The notes: generated from the sequence alone by a model not told the origin. A DNA stretch of 64,000 nucleotides from Amycolatopsis sp. DSM 110486 (GCF_019468465.1 NZ_CP080519.1:7991001-8055000); one strand, 5' to 3'; shown: positions 46,303 through 54,505, counted from the stretch's first letter. Program-made: numbers and translations.

Positions 46303-46929
46303 TCATTCCGGTCGGCTGTAGGCGGCCAGAGCCCGGTCCCGTGCCTCTTGGGAGATCGTCCGCACCAGCGTGGTGTGGGCCGCCCGGGCGAAGGGGCGGG
46401 CGATTCGCCAGTACCGGCGGAACTTCAGCCAGCTCTGCGGGTCCGTCATCTGCACTCGGGAGTCGACGGTCAGCAGGCTGTGATGGAGTCCGTAAGGCCG
46501 CACGCCGAACGTGATCACCAGCTTTCCGTATCCGGGTTCGGAAAAAGCCGCGAAGTCGTCCGGGTCGACCCGGCGCCAGGTGATGACCGGGCGCCAGAAC
46601 TTCCCTGCGACGCCGACGGCGAATTCGGTGCCCGGGTGCTCGCCGAGGAGCGCCCAGTCGGAACCGCTGTCGAGGTCGTCGACGGTCAGGCGGGTGGGCT
46701 GCCGCGGCGGCCCATGCCGCCGGTCGCGCCAGCGAGCGGGCAGCTCGCGAAGCCGCTCCGCGATCGTCAGAAGACCACTGTGGATATCCGTCAGGTCGAG
46801 GTCGCGTGCCGCCGCGTACGTCTCTTTGACCGGTGCGTCGACGATCTCGTGGCGCACCAATGAGAAATGGGGGTGCGGGGCGAACCGGTCGACGAGCAGA
46901 TCGGGTGCCTGCGGGTGGGAATCCGTCAT
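46303..46929 (-). CDS. Conserved hypothetical protein, possibly SRPBCC/DUF2867-like
   Basis: A 208-aa soluble protein. HFSLVRHEIVDAPVKETYAAARDLDL at the start resembles the first strand and helix of START/SRPBCC proteins that begin a hydrophobic ligand pocket. WKFxRP-like GKFWRPVITWRR and KLVITFGVRPYGLHHSLLTVDSRV follow. No catalytic motif is visible. It is divergent from the flavodoxin-like gene at 47107. Confidence 0.65.
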   Translation of the reverse strand: MTDSHPQAPDLLVDRFAPHPHFSLVRHEIVDAPVKETYAAARDLDLTDIHSGLLTIAERLRELPARWRDRRHGPPRQPTRLTVDDLDSGSDWALLGEHPGTEFAVGVAGKFWRPVITWRRVDPDDFAAFSEPGYGKLVITFGVRPYGLHHSLLTVDSRVQMTDPQSWLKFRRYWRIARPFARAAHTTLVRTISQEARDRALAAYSRPE

Positions 46930-47034
46930 GGTGCCTCCTCTTCGGGCGGGTGTGGAGTTTCCAGGCTGGGCGCGCCCGCGTACGTGCGCTAGGAGCGGAC
47001 GGTATGTGCGTGGCTGATTTCGTCATCGCCGGAA

Positions 47035-47048
47035 GTGACTTCGTGCCC
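47035..47048. promoter_or_regulatory. Weak DosR-like site
   Basis: GTGACTTCGTGCCC keeps the GAC and CCC ends of a DosR site but mismatches the second arm. It lies 59 bp before the flavodoxin ATG. A marginal call. Confidence 0.25.
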
Positions 47049-47106
47049 TGCCGCGGGCTGTGGTGGAACGCGACGGTGAGGAGTGTCGATCGAAAGGCGG
47101 CTTGCC

Positions 47107-47640
47107 ATGAGGATTCTCGTCGTGGTGGCGACCAGACACGGGGCCACGAGAGAAATCGCCGAGCAGATCGCCGCGACGGCCGCGGCTTCGCTCGAGGAAA
47201 CCGGTGTCGCGGCGGAGACCGAGGTGCGCGATGCCGAGCACGTCACGTCGTTCGTGGGGTACGACGCGGTGGTGCTCGGCAGCGCGGTCTACTTCGGGCA
47301 TTGGCTCGACAGCGCACGTCGTCTCGTGCACGAGCACCAGGGGGAACTGCGCCACGTCCCCGTGTGGCTGTTTTCCAGCGGGCCGGCGGGGGAGCAGGCG
47401 CACCCGGGCGAGGATCCGGTAGACGTCTCCGACGTGCTGGCCGCTTCGGGTGCCCGCGAGCACCGGCTTTTCGGTGGCCGGATCGAGCGCGCGAAGCTGC
47501 GCTTCCCCGAGCGGGCCGTGGTCGCCGCGTTACGAGTACCGGACGGCGACAACCGTGAGTGGCCGATGATCCGGGCCTGGGCGCGGACCATCGCCGGCGA
47601 ACTGGCCACGGCGCCCGTGGAGCGACAGGGCCGGCGATGA
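47107..47640 (+). CDS. Flavodoxin-domain protein (HemG-like)
   Basis: A 177-aa protein with FMN loop VVATRHGATREIAEQIAATAA, then YDAVVLGSAVYFGHWLDSAR and LWLFSSGP-like VPVWLFSSGPAGEQ, as in HemG-type protoporphyrinogen dehydrogenase-related flavodoxins common in actinobacterial stress clusters. ATG 47107. A genuine haem role is doubtful; it is probably a redox carrier. Confidence 0.86.
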   Translation: MRILVVVATRHGATREIAEQIAATAAASLEETGVAAETEVRDAEHVTSFVGYDAVVLGSAVYFGHWLDSARRLVHEHQGELRHVPVWLFSSGPAGEQAHPGEDPVDVSDVLAASGAREHRLFGGRIERAKLRFPERAVVAALRVPDGDNREWPMIRAWARTIAGELATAPVERQGRR

Positions 47641-47860
47641 CAGGGCGAGTCCCGAAGAGCCGCGGTCATGCCCGTTCGGGTTCGTGAAGCGACGTCTCGG
47701 CCCTGTCGCACCCGATCTTCGCCGCCTGTGTCGCTTGTGGAGGCAGTCCGTTCGCCGGGCGCGCCGCGTGGACGACGTCACGGCATCGGTTACCGGACGA
47801 CGTTGCCGAACATCGCCCGAGCGGCGGCCGCGCCCGCCATCACGTTTTCGGAGGAGAATC

Positions 47861-48214
47861 ATGACCGCGAACCCGTCCGTGAGGGCGCTGCTGCCCGACG
47901 GCGAGGTCGGCCTGATCCGCACGCTCGCTCCGGCCGAAGCCGCGCAGCTGCTCGAAGGCGAGGTGCTGGCCGCGCCGATGACGAACCCGGACTGGGTGCC
48001 CGCCATTCGCCGGTCGGCCGCGCTCGTGACCGACGGAGGCGGGATGACTTGCCACGCGGCGGTGGTCGCGCGCGAGCTGCGCGTGTCCTGCGTGGTCGGG
48101 ACCGGTGACGCCACCCGCGTGCTCGCGGACCGGGCTCTGGTGACGGTCGATGGCACGAGGGGCGAGGTGCGCGCCGGCGCCGTCGTTTCCCGTCGGGAGA
48201 GGAGAACACCGTGA
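47861..48214 (+). CDS. Stand-alone PEP-utilising phosphohistidine (mobile) domain
   Basis: A 117-aa protein consisting of only the swivelling phosphohistidine domain of PEP synthase/PPDK: GEVLAAPMTNPDWVPAIRRSAALVTDGGGMTCHAAVVARELRVS contains the catalytic His in GGMTCHAA. The ATP-grasp and PEP-binding barrel domains of the ~800-aa parent are absent. GGAGGA precedes the ATG and a universal stress gene overlaps its stop, so it looks expressed. It may be a phosphocarrier or a truncated leftover. Confidence 0.82.
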   Translation: MTANPSVRALLPDGEVGLIRTLAPAEAAQLLEGEVLAAPMTNPDWVPAIRRSAALVTDGGGMTCHAAVVARELRVSCVVGTGDATRVLADRALVTVDGTRGEVRAGAVVSRRERRTP

Positions 48215-48717
48215 CCACGGCAGACCAGGACGACATCGTCGTCGGCGTCGACGGCTCGGCGGGCAGCGCCGCGGCACTGCGCTGGGCCATGGCCGAGGCG
48301 AGGGCGAGCGGCCGCCGCGTCGTGGCGGTCAGAGCGTGGAGCTTCGACCCGACCGCCGATCTGGAGTCGGCGGCGACGCAGTCGCTGCCGGGCATGGAAA
48401 TCCGGTATCGGCAGCAGCTGGAGCGGTCCGTCGCCGACGCACTCGCCGGCGCCGACCCGGTGCCGGTCCGCGCGGAACCGGTCGATGGTGCCCCCGGCCC
48501 GGTTCTCGTACGAGTCTCGCAGAACGCGGCGATGCTCGTCGTCGGGAGCCACGGCCACGGCCGCTTGCTGCGACTGCTCGTCGGGTCCGTGTCCGCGTAC
48601 TGCCTCAAGGAGTCCCGCTGCCCTGTTGTCGTCGTGCCGGTGCGCACGGCGGAGGAACGGGGACCGGTTCCGGAGGCGGACACGGTCGCGACCTACCAGC
48701 CCGGCCCGCTGTTGTGA
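48211..48717 (+). CDS. Universal stress protein, single UspA domain
   Basis: A 168-aa protein: DIVVGVDGSAGSAAALRWAMAEA at the start and VVGSHGHGRLLRLLVGSVSAYCLKESRCPVVVV, with the complete nucleotide-binding pattern. The GTG is inside the stop of the phosphohistidine-domain gene. A CBS-BON gene follows 10 bp later. Confidence 0.93.
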   Translation: MTTADQDDIVVGVDGSAGSAAALRWAMAEARASGRRVVAVRAWSFDPTADLESAATQSLPGMEIRYRQQLERSVADALAGADPVPVRAEPVDGAPGPVLVRVSQNAAMLVVGSHGHGRLLRLLVGSVSAYCLKESRCPVVVVPVRTAEERGPVPEADTVATYQPGPLL

Positions 48718-48727
48718 GGAGCCGACG

Positions 48728-49441
48728 ATGACCGGACAGCGCAAGGTGAGTGCCGTCATGACGACGGACGTCGTGAGCGTCCCGCTCGGTGCCCCGTTCA
48801 AGACGGTGGCCGGGCTGCTGGAGGAGCGCGGCGTCGGCGGTGCGCCGGTCGTGGACGGGCACGGTCGTGTCGCGGGTGTCGTGTCCCGCGGCGATCTGCT
48901 CGAACGAGAAGTCGGGCACCGGAGTTTCGGCCCGCGGGCGAGGCGCGTGCGACGCAAGGCCGAAGGGGTGCTCGCCGCCGACCTGATGAGCAGCCCGGCC
49001 GTGACGATCGGACCCGACGAGGACGTCGTCCGCGCCGCACGGCTGAGGGAGTCCCACCGCGTGCACCGGCTGCCGGTCGTCGACGCCGAAGGCGCTCTCG
49101 CCGGCGTCGTGTCGCGAGCAGACTTGCTGCGCGTGTTCCTGCGCCCGGACGAGGACATCCGCGAGGAGGTCTGCGACGAGGTGCTCGCGAAGGAGATGTA
49201 CGTGGATCCTCGGTCGCTGTACGTCGCGGTGCAGGACGGGATCGTGTCGCTCAGCGGTACGGTCGAGCGGTACGGCATGATTTCGCTCGTCGAGGCGCTC
49301 GTCCGCCGCGTCGACGGGGTCGTCGAAGTGCGCGGGCATCTCAAGGTCGAGCTCGACGATCGCGACATCCACCCGGACGAGCCAGTGGCGGCGGCTGGTT
49401 CGGCAGGCGGTCGCCGTACCGCCCCTGACCCCCGCTGCTGA
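48728..49441 (+). CDS. CBS-pair protein with C-terminal BON domain
   Basis: A 237-aa protein. It has the CBS pair SAVMTTDVVSVPLGAPFKTV...APVVDGHGRVAGVVSRGDLL and ADLMSSPAVTIGPDEDVV...LPVVDAEGALAGVVSRADLL, then a full BON domain (IREEVCDEVLAKEM, VAVQDGIVSLSGTVERYG). It ends the plus-strand operon. A hairpin terminator follows. Confidence 0.92.
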   Translation: MTGQRKVSAVMTTDVVSVPLGAPFKTVAGLLEERGVGGAPVVDGHGRVAGVVSRGDLLEREVGHRSFGPRARRVRRKAEGVLAADLMSSPAVTIGPDEDVVRAARLRESHRVHRLPVVDAEGALAGVVSRADLLRVFLRPDEDIREEVCDEVLAKEMYVDPRSLYVAVQDGIVSLSGTVERYGMISLVEALVRRVDGVVEVRGHLKVELDDRDIHPDEPVAAAGSAGGRRTAPDPRC

Positions 49442-49456
49442 CGACCATCGCCGCTG

Positions 49457-49487
49457 ACGGCCATCGTCCTGATCGGACGGTGGCCGT
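49457..49487. terminator. Hairpin terminator between convergent operons
   Basis: A 13-bp stem (49457-49469 with 49475-49487, one mismatch) with a 5-nt loop lies just after the CBS-BON stop and before the convergent DoxX gene end. Confidence 0.75.
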
Positions 49488-49608
49488 CGTGCTTCGCGTG
49501 GTGATGCCATGCGAAAGCGGGGCTCAATTCAAGAACAGCGCCGGCGTGAGAGCTTCGGTTTTCACGGCCGGGGACCTCGTCGCCAGCGCCCTTGTCGCGG
49601 TGGGCGGG

Positions 49609-50211
49609 TCAGCGCAGCCAGGCACGGTCGCCGGTGAAGGTGGCCCAGCGGTGGCCGAACCCCCAGGTGTTGCCGGCGAGCGTCGTGGCGAGTGCGACGA
49701 GGACGAGTGCGTAGACGATGTGGTAGTCGAGGAACGGGTGGGTCGAGTGTGTCGCCTGACCGGCGACGGTGAACCGCGCCGGAGGCCATTCGGCGGCCCA
49801 CATCAGCAGAAGCATGACCGTGCCCGCGACGGCGGTGATCCGCAGCGTAACCCCGGCCAGCAACGCGAGGCCGATGCCGAGCAGGCCGGCCATGAAGAGC
49901 CAGTCGGCCCACCACGTGCCGGCCCAGGCGTGGAACGTCGAGGCGAGCGGACCCACGTCGACGGAGCCCAGGAAGCCGCGGGTGGGGGAGCCGCCGCGGA
50001 TCCAGGCACCCGCGGCGGCGGTGGAGTAGCCGAGGCCGAACAGCTTGTCGGCGAACGCCCACAGGAAGACGACGCCCATGGCGATCCGCAGCAGGGCCAG
50101 AGCACGGCCGCCGTCGGCCCGGCGGTGGCGGGGCGGCGCGGGCCGCCGAGGCTCGTGAGGCGCGGGAACCTTTGTGTCGGAAGGCTTTTCATGCTCGGGT
50201 TTGATGGACAT
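49609..50211 (-). CDS. DoxX-family membrane protein
   Basis: A 200-aa protein. After a hydrophilic, proline-rich N-terminus come four transmembrane segments (ALLRIAMGVVFLWAFADKLFG, WLFMAGLLGIGLALLAGVTL, AVAGTVMLLLMWAAEW, IVYALVLVALATTLAG). It belongs to the DoxX/DoxD group linked to redox or thiol stress. ATG 50211. It is downstream of PLDc_N and SHOCT membrane genes, all minus strand. Confidence 0.85.
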   Translation of the reverse strand: MSIKPEHEKPSDTKVPAPHEPRRPAPPRHRRADGGRALALLRIAMGVVFLWAFADKLFGLGYSTAAAGAWIRGGSPTRGFLGSVDVGPLASTFHAWAGTWWADWLFMAGLLGIGLALLAGVTLRITAVAGTVMLLLMWAAEWPPARFTVAGQATHSTHPFLDYHIVYALVLVALATTLAGNTWGFGHRWATFTGDRAWLR

Positions 50212-50229
50212 GATCTCTCCGTTCGTCGG

Positions 50230-50532
50230 TCACTCCGAGTGTCGTGCGCGACGGTGGATGACTCTGGAGCCGAAGGTCCTCTCCGCGGAGGTCCTTGGCA
50301 GCCGGCCCCATCCGAAGTACGCGAGCGGCCCGGCGAAGTTGACGGCGATCACCGCCGCCCACAACGCTTTCGGCCCGCGAACCTGATCTGCCGGCCGGTG
50401 CGCGAGGTCCCACCACGCCGTCGCGGCCAGCGTGGCCTGGACCACGGCCGCGCCGGCGACGACCTGGCGTTCGGTGGCGGAGAGATCGGCCCACTTGCGG
50501 CCGCGGGCGCGATCAGCGCGGGGTGAGTTCAC
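50230..50532 (-). CDS. PLDc_N-type small membrane protein
   Basis: A 100-aa protein with two membrane helices: RQVVAGAAVVQATLAATAWWDLA, then ALWAAVIAVNFAGPLAYFGWGR. The WWDLAHRP...VRGPKALW...GPLAYFGWGR pattern matches the phospholipase D-nuclease N-terminal domain (PLDc_N) seen as a stand-alone protein. GTG start, overlapping the end of the GAPDH remnant by 20 bp. Confidence 0.75.
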   Translation of the reverse strand: MNSPRADRARGRKWADLSATERQVVAGAAVVQATLAATAWWDLAHRPADQVRGPKALWAAVIAVNFAGPLAYFGWGRLPRTSAERTFGSRVIHRRARHSE

Positions 50533-50761
50533 GGCCCACCAGCTCGGCGAGCTCGACGGTGCGGCACGCGTAGGCCCATTCGTTGTCGTACCAGCCGAAC
50601 ACCTTGGCGGTGCGGATCACGTGGTGCGCTTCCGGACCGTAGGTGCTTTCGTCGACGTCGAGCACGATCGTCGCGTCCACGCCCTTGTCCGGCGCGGAGA
50701 CGATCACTTTGCGGGCGCCGGCGGCGAGGTGCTCTGCGACGGTCATGGGAACTTCCTTCAC
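50513..50761 (-). pseudogene. Glyceraldehyde-3-phosphate dehydrogenase remnant, internal deletion
   Basis: The open frame of ~77-82 aa joins two distant parts of GAPDH: HLAAGARKVIVSAPDKGVDATIVLDV...GPEAHHVI (normally ~residues 110-150) directly to AKVFGWYDNEWAYACRTVELAELV (normally ~310-335). The catalytic Cys block (NASCTTNC) and the whole catalytic domain are missing. The frame stays open, so a peptide could be made, but it cannot be an enzyme. Confidence 0.78.
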
Positions 50762-50787
50762 GACGGTGACCTGTTCCGCCCCGGGCG

Positions 50788-51030
50788 TCAGGGCCCGAGC
50801 GCCGTGCGGCGGCGCTCGTATTCCTCCTGATCGATTTCCCCACGCGCGAATCGCTCGCGCAGGATGCTCATGGCGCGGTCTTCGACCGATGTGGTCTTCG
50901 GAGTGCGCCGGATCAGCAGCGCGGCAACGATCGCGGCGGCGGCCAGCACCACGAGCAGCCCGATGATGACCAGCGCCGGAACGACCCAGCCGGCTGTCGT
51001 TCCGTAATGCCAGTACGGCATGTTGTCCAC
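50788..51030 (-). CDS. SHOCT-domain small membrane protein
   Basis: An 80-aa protein: one N-terminal transmembrane helix (VVPALVIIGLLVVLAAAAIVAALLI split around residues 16-40) and a C-terminal SHOCT motif (ILRERFARGEIDQEEYERRRTAL). SHOCT proteins are short oligomerising membrane proteins found with stress genes. ATG 51030. Confidence 0.87.
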   Translation of the reverse strand: MDNMPYWHYGTTAGWVVPALVIIGLLVVLAAAAIVAALLIRRTPKTTSVEDRAMSILRERFARGEIDQEEYERRRTALGP

Positions 51031-51040
51031 CTCGCTCAGA

Positions 51041-52063
51041 TCAGTGCTCCTGGTGGTCGCCGCCGAAGGGCGCTTCGGCCGTGTCGAGAGGAATCAGTAC
51101 GTCCTGCAGGTCGCGGCGTGGGGTCGCAGGCAGTGGATCCGCGTTCACGGGCGCCCAGCCGAGGCGCACGACCATCTGCGGGAACGTGCCGGACGAGACC
51201 TTGTTCTCTACCGTGCGCCGGACGTCGGGCAGTTCGAGCGGCTCCGTCAGCGGGCAGGTGGCGAGCCCGAGTCGGGTCGCCGTCAGCAGGGCCGCACTGG
51301 TCGCTTCCCCCGCGCGCAGGCGGGACATCCGGTCGTCGGACGCCGTGCTCAGCACCAGGAGCACGGTCTCGTCGTCTTCGCCGGTGGCGCCGACCGGTTC
51401 GGAGAGCTCGGGGTCGGCGAAGCGCCGGGTAGGCAACGTCCCCGGCGTGACGTCAGGAGCCGGCGTGCTTTTCGACGGGACGCCGTCGGGGGCTGCCCGC
51501 CGGCCGCTCCAGGCGGCGAGTTCGACCTGGTATGCGGGATCGGCTTGGTGGCGTCGGTTCGCTTCGCTGATCGCGGCGACCAGGTAGTGGCGCTCGGCGT
51601 TCTCGGCGACGCGCAGGACGACGCCCTCGTCGGCCACGGCCTCGGCGATCGACTCGAGGTACCCGCGCGGGACTTCCCACGAGCTGTGGCGGCGGCGGTC
51701 GGTACGGCGCCGCGGGATGGCCGCGGCGAGCGCGATCTCCGATGCGCTGGGCTCGCTCCGCCGGAACTCGACGGCGGCGAGGTGGTCGGGTTCGGCAGGA
51801 TTGGGCAGCCGGTGCACGTCGGCCTGCCAGCCGAGCGCGGCGAAGCCGATTCGCAGGTGGTGCAAGGCGGCACCGCAGCCGATGAGAAGGTCGCGTCCGT
51901 CCGGGTCGGTTTGCGCGAGCTGCCGGGACGGATCGGCATACAGGTGCAGCGACCGGGCGCCCACTGCCCACCGCCAAGGCTGGGAGTTGTGCACCGACGG
52001 TGCGCGGATGGCCATCGCCACCGCGGCTTTGACGGTGAAGTCGTCGGGAAGTCCACGTTCCAT
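51041..52063 (-). CDS. Acg-like nitroreductase family protein
   Basis: A 340-aa third full member of the family: MAIRAPSVHNSQPWRWAVG near residue 17, DLLIGCGAALHHLRIGFAAL, and a second half with TATRLGLATCPLTEPLELP and PQMVVRLGWAP. ATG 52063. It is the first certain gene of the minus-strand set that also contains the SHOCT, PLDc_N and DoxX proteins. Confidence 0.9.
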   Translation of the reverse strand: MERGLPDDFTVKAAVAMAIRAPSVHNSQPWRWAVGARSLHLYADPSRQLAQTDPDGRDLLIGCGAALHHLRIGFAALGWQADVHRLPNPAEPDHLAAVEFRRSEPSASEIALAAAIPRRRTDRRRHSSWEVPRGYLESIAEAVADEGVVLRVAENAERHYLVAAISEANRRHQADPAYQVELAAWSGRRAAPDGVPSKSTPAPDVTPGTLPTRRFADPELSEPVGATGEDDETVLLVLSTASDDRMSRLRAGEATSAALLTATRLGLATCPLTEPLELPDVRRTVENKVSSGTFPQMVVRLGWAPVNADPLPATPRRDLQDVLIPLDTAEAPFGGDHQEH

Positions 52064-52075
52064 GGCGGGCCCTGC

Positions 52076-52270
52076 CTAGCCGAGTCGTGAAGTCGTCGGC
52101 TTGACCCTGCCACTCGCGTGCCGCCCCGCTGGAGAGTCCGAGTTCCCCGGGTGGAGGGACTTTCGCCGGTCCTCGGCGAGCACGGCGAGCGCCCGCGCTC
52201 GGGACCGCTCGGCGGTGCCGCTCGTGTCGATGCCGAGCGCGTCCGGCCACTCGTCGGTTTCTGCGGCCAT
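52076..52270 (-). CDS. Possible small protein, unknown
   Basis: A 64-aa frame with GC-rich third positions begins AAETDEWPDALGIDTSGTAE and continues with a charged helix (RSRARALAVLAEDRR). There is no clear ribosome-binding site and no family match. It is kept as a doubtful gene because the codon pattern is coding-like. Confidence 0.3.
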   Translation of the reverse strand: MAAETDEWPDALGIDTSGTAERSRARALAVLAEDRRKSLHPGNSDSPAGRHASGRVKPTTSRLG

Positions 52271-52297
52271 CCGCAGCGCGACACGCCGGACTGCTGG

Positions 52298-53164
52298 TCA
52301 CCGAAGACGGGCAGTGTTGATCACTTCGAGAATCCGCTGCCGATCGTTGGGCCCGAGGTACAGGTAGTGCCCGGCTTCGGGTAGGACGTCGACCTCGGCG
52401 TGGGGGAGGAGTCTCCGGAGGTTCGTCGCGGCGGCGGTCGGATCGTGGACGACGCTGCGACCGCCGAACAGCGCCAGGACGGGTACCTGGATCGCTCGCA
52501 GGTCTTCCTCCCTCGGGCAGGTCTGGAACGGGACCCGGGCGCGGTAGGTGCGGATCCCGGCGACGATGACTTGTGCGGCGGGCTGGTCGAAGATGTCCTG
52601 TCCCGCCGACCAGATCAGGAAGCGTCGCCAGGCGCTGTCGCGGTTCAATACCGCCGAGGTGAGGCCGCGCCACTGGACGGCAGGCGAGAATTTGGCGCCG
52701 ACGGTGGTGGGGTCGAGGAGGGAGATCGCGGCGAGCCGGGCCGGGGCGTGGATGGCTTGGTTGACCGCGTGCCAGCCACCGGTCGATCCTCCGACGAGGT
52801 GGACATTTCGCAGTCCGAGCGCGGTCAGGACGTCGTCGAGGCCCCGGGCGCGATCGCCGATGCTCGTGAACGGCGCGGTCTGCACGCTGCGCCCGGCTTC
52901 GCCGAGCGTGTCGAGGGCGTAGACCGGGCCGTGTTGCGCGAGTCCGGGGATCAGCGGTGCGTAGCAGGCGGAGGTGCCCATGAGGCTCGGCAGGAGCACG
53001 ATCGGGTGCTCGCCGGCGCCGAAGCGGTAGACGCGGGTGGTGCCGTGGCGGCACGGGACGTCGTACACCTCGTCCGGTGGCGGAGTTTGCCCCATCGCGC
53101 GCTCGTAGACGTCGAAGTAACGCCGCTGTGCTTCGGGATTCTTGAACCTGCCGATGCCCTTCAT
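52298..53164 (-). CDS. Alpha/beta hydrolase
   Basis: A 288-aa hydrolase: IVLLPSLMGTSACYAPLIPGL (oxyanion region), nucleophile elbow VGGSTGG (Ser in GGSTGG), DLLPEAGHYLYLGP-type terminal His in VLPEAGHYL. ATG 53164; the frame is open further upstream into the AraC gene but without support. It is divergent from the AraC regulator 57 bp away, which probably controls it. Confidence 0.88.
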   Translation of the reverse strand: MKGIGRFKNPEAQRRYFDVYERAMGQTPPPDEVYDVPCRHGTTRVYRFGAGEHPIVLLPSLMGTSACYAPLIPGLAQHGPVYALDTLGEAGRSVQTAPFTSIGDRARGLDDVLTALGLRNVHLVGGSTGGWHAVNQAIHAPARLAAISLLDPTTVGAKFSPAVQWRGLTSAVLNRDSAWRRFLIWSAGQDIFDQPAAQVIVAGIRTYRARVPFQTCPREEDLRAIQVPVLALFGGRSVVHDPTAAATNLRRLLPHAEVDVLPEAGHYLYLGPNDRQRILEVINTARLR

Positions 53165-53221
53165 GACGGGGACGCTATTTCGCGAGGCCCCGACGGTCTT
53201 GGACGAAAGTAAGATGGCGGC

Positions 53222-54006
53222 ATGACGGAGTGGTCGCTCGTCGTGCCACGCGGGGAGGTCACGAGAGCGCAGGGGCGGCACGTCTTCGGGGCTTCGCGTG
53301 TCCCGGGAGTCTTGACGTACGCGGCTCACGACGTCCCCGACGCGGACGCGATGCCGTGGCGGGTGACGCCGTTGGGCGCGATCACGGTGGTCCTCGACCT
53401 CGAGGCGCCAGTGCGGACGCTGCCGCCGTCGCTGGTCCTCGGGCTGCGCGACCGCCCCCTGCTCGTGTCGCAACGCGGACGGGCGCGAGGGATCACGATC
53501 GCTTTGTCACCGCCGGCCGCGCACGCGTTGTTCGGGATGCCGCTGCGCCGCCGGCCAACACGAGCGTCGGCGCGACCGACCCGCTCGGCCGGGACGTGGG
53601 CCTGCTGACCGAACGGCTCGCCGCCACCTCCGGCTGGTCCGCGCGGTTCAACCTGCTCGACGACTTCCTCCGGCCCCGGGTGCTGGCCGGCCCGGCCCTG
53701 CCCCGGTCGGTGCAGGCGGCGTGGCAGCGGCTGACGTCCGGCCCGGTCCGGGTCGACGCGGTGGCGGCCGAGATCGGCTGGACGCGGCAGCACCTGACGG
53801 CCCGGTTCCGCGAAGACATCGGCCTCTCGCCCAAGACTGTCGGGCGGATCGCCCGCCTGCACCGCGCGGTGTCCCTCCTCCCCTCGGCACGTTCATGGGC
53901 GGACCTCGCGATCCGCTGCGGTTACGCGGACCAGTCCCACCTCAGCCGCGATTTCCGTAGCCTCACCGGCTGCACTCCCACCGAATACTTGACCGACAAC
54001 GCGTAG
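53222..54006 (+). pseudogene. AraC-family regulator interrupted by a frameshift
   Basis: The ATG frame from 53222 encodes an AraC N-terminal sensor half (EWSLVVPRGEVTRAQGRHVF to ALSPPAAHALFGMPLR). Near 53545 homology moves to another frame (PANTSVGATDPLGRDVGLLTERL) and runs to a normal helix-turn-helix end (GWTRQHLTARFREDIGLSPK, CGYADQSHLSRDFRSLTGCTPTEY). One frameshift in an otherwise intact ~255-aa gene: either recent inactivation or a sequencing error. Confidence 0.8.
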
Positions 54007-54112
54007 CTCAACGCGATCGTCCATCCGGTGCTGCATTCGGCCCCCGAAAGCAAGATCCACAGCACGTCGGCTGCTACGCGAAGACGTCCGCGCTTGCCGA
54101 ACACGAGAGCGT

Positions 54113-54505
54113 TCACCGGGTCGGCATTCCTCCGTGCGGGCTGTTGATCACCAAGGGTAGGGATCCGTCAGCCAGGTAGGGGTGCCCGGGAAAGTAGTCG
54201 ACGTGAAGATGGCCGCCGTCATCGGCAGTGGCCATGGCATGCACATTTTCGGCCAGGACGGCCCTGGAATCGGCATTGCCGCTGATCACGAGAACCTGCG
54301 TCGGGGCATCGACGCGGATGCAGACGGCGGAGTCGGTTGTCGCCTTGACTTCGATCCCCGTCAGGGTGTGGCCGTTGGGTGAAGAAGCGGACGCGGCGCT
54401 GATGAACCCGGTCCCTTCGGCGATCGCGCTCGCCAAGCACGCCAGTTCTCTCGCGGTCGCGGTGATATCCACTTCTCCGAAAACGGGATCTGACATGAGT
54501 TCCAC
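54113..54505 (-). CDS. Small hypothetical protein, weakly Imm32-like
   Basis: A 130-aa protein beginning ELMSDPVFGEVDITATARELACLA, then a run of strands (IEVKATTDSAVCIRVDAPTQVLVISG) and a late HVDYFPGHPYLADGSLPLVI. The SGEVDI-TGTxxEL start and the overall strand order recall immunity protein family Imm32. No toxin gene is nearby, so the assignment is tentative. GTG 54505 follows AAGGAAGGAG. Confidence 0.6.
   Translation of the reverse strand: MELMSDPVFGEVDITATARELACLASAIAEGTGFISAASASSPNGHTLTGIEVKATTDSAVCIRVDAPTQVLVISGNADSRAVLAENVHAMATADDGGHLHVDYFPGHPYLADGSLPLVINSPHGGMPTR

Noticed and set aside
54113..54505. A toxin-immunity locus around the Imm32-like gene
   Set aside because: No toxin, secretion signal or repeat-rich polymorphic toxin is present on either side.
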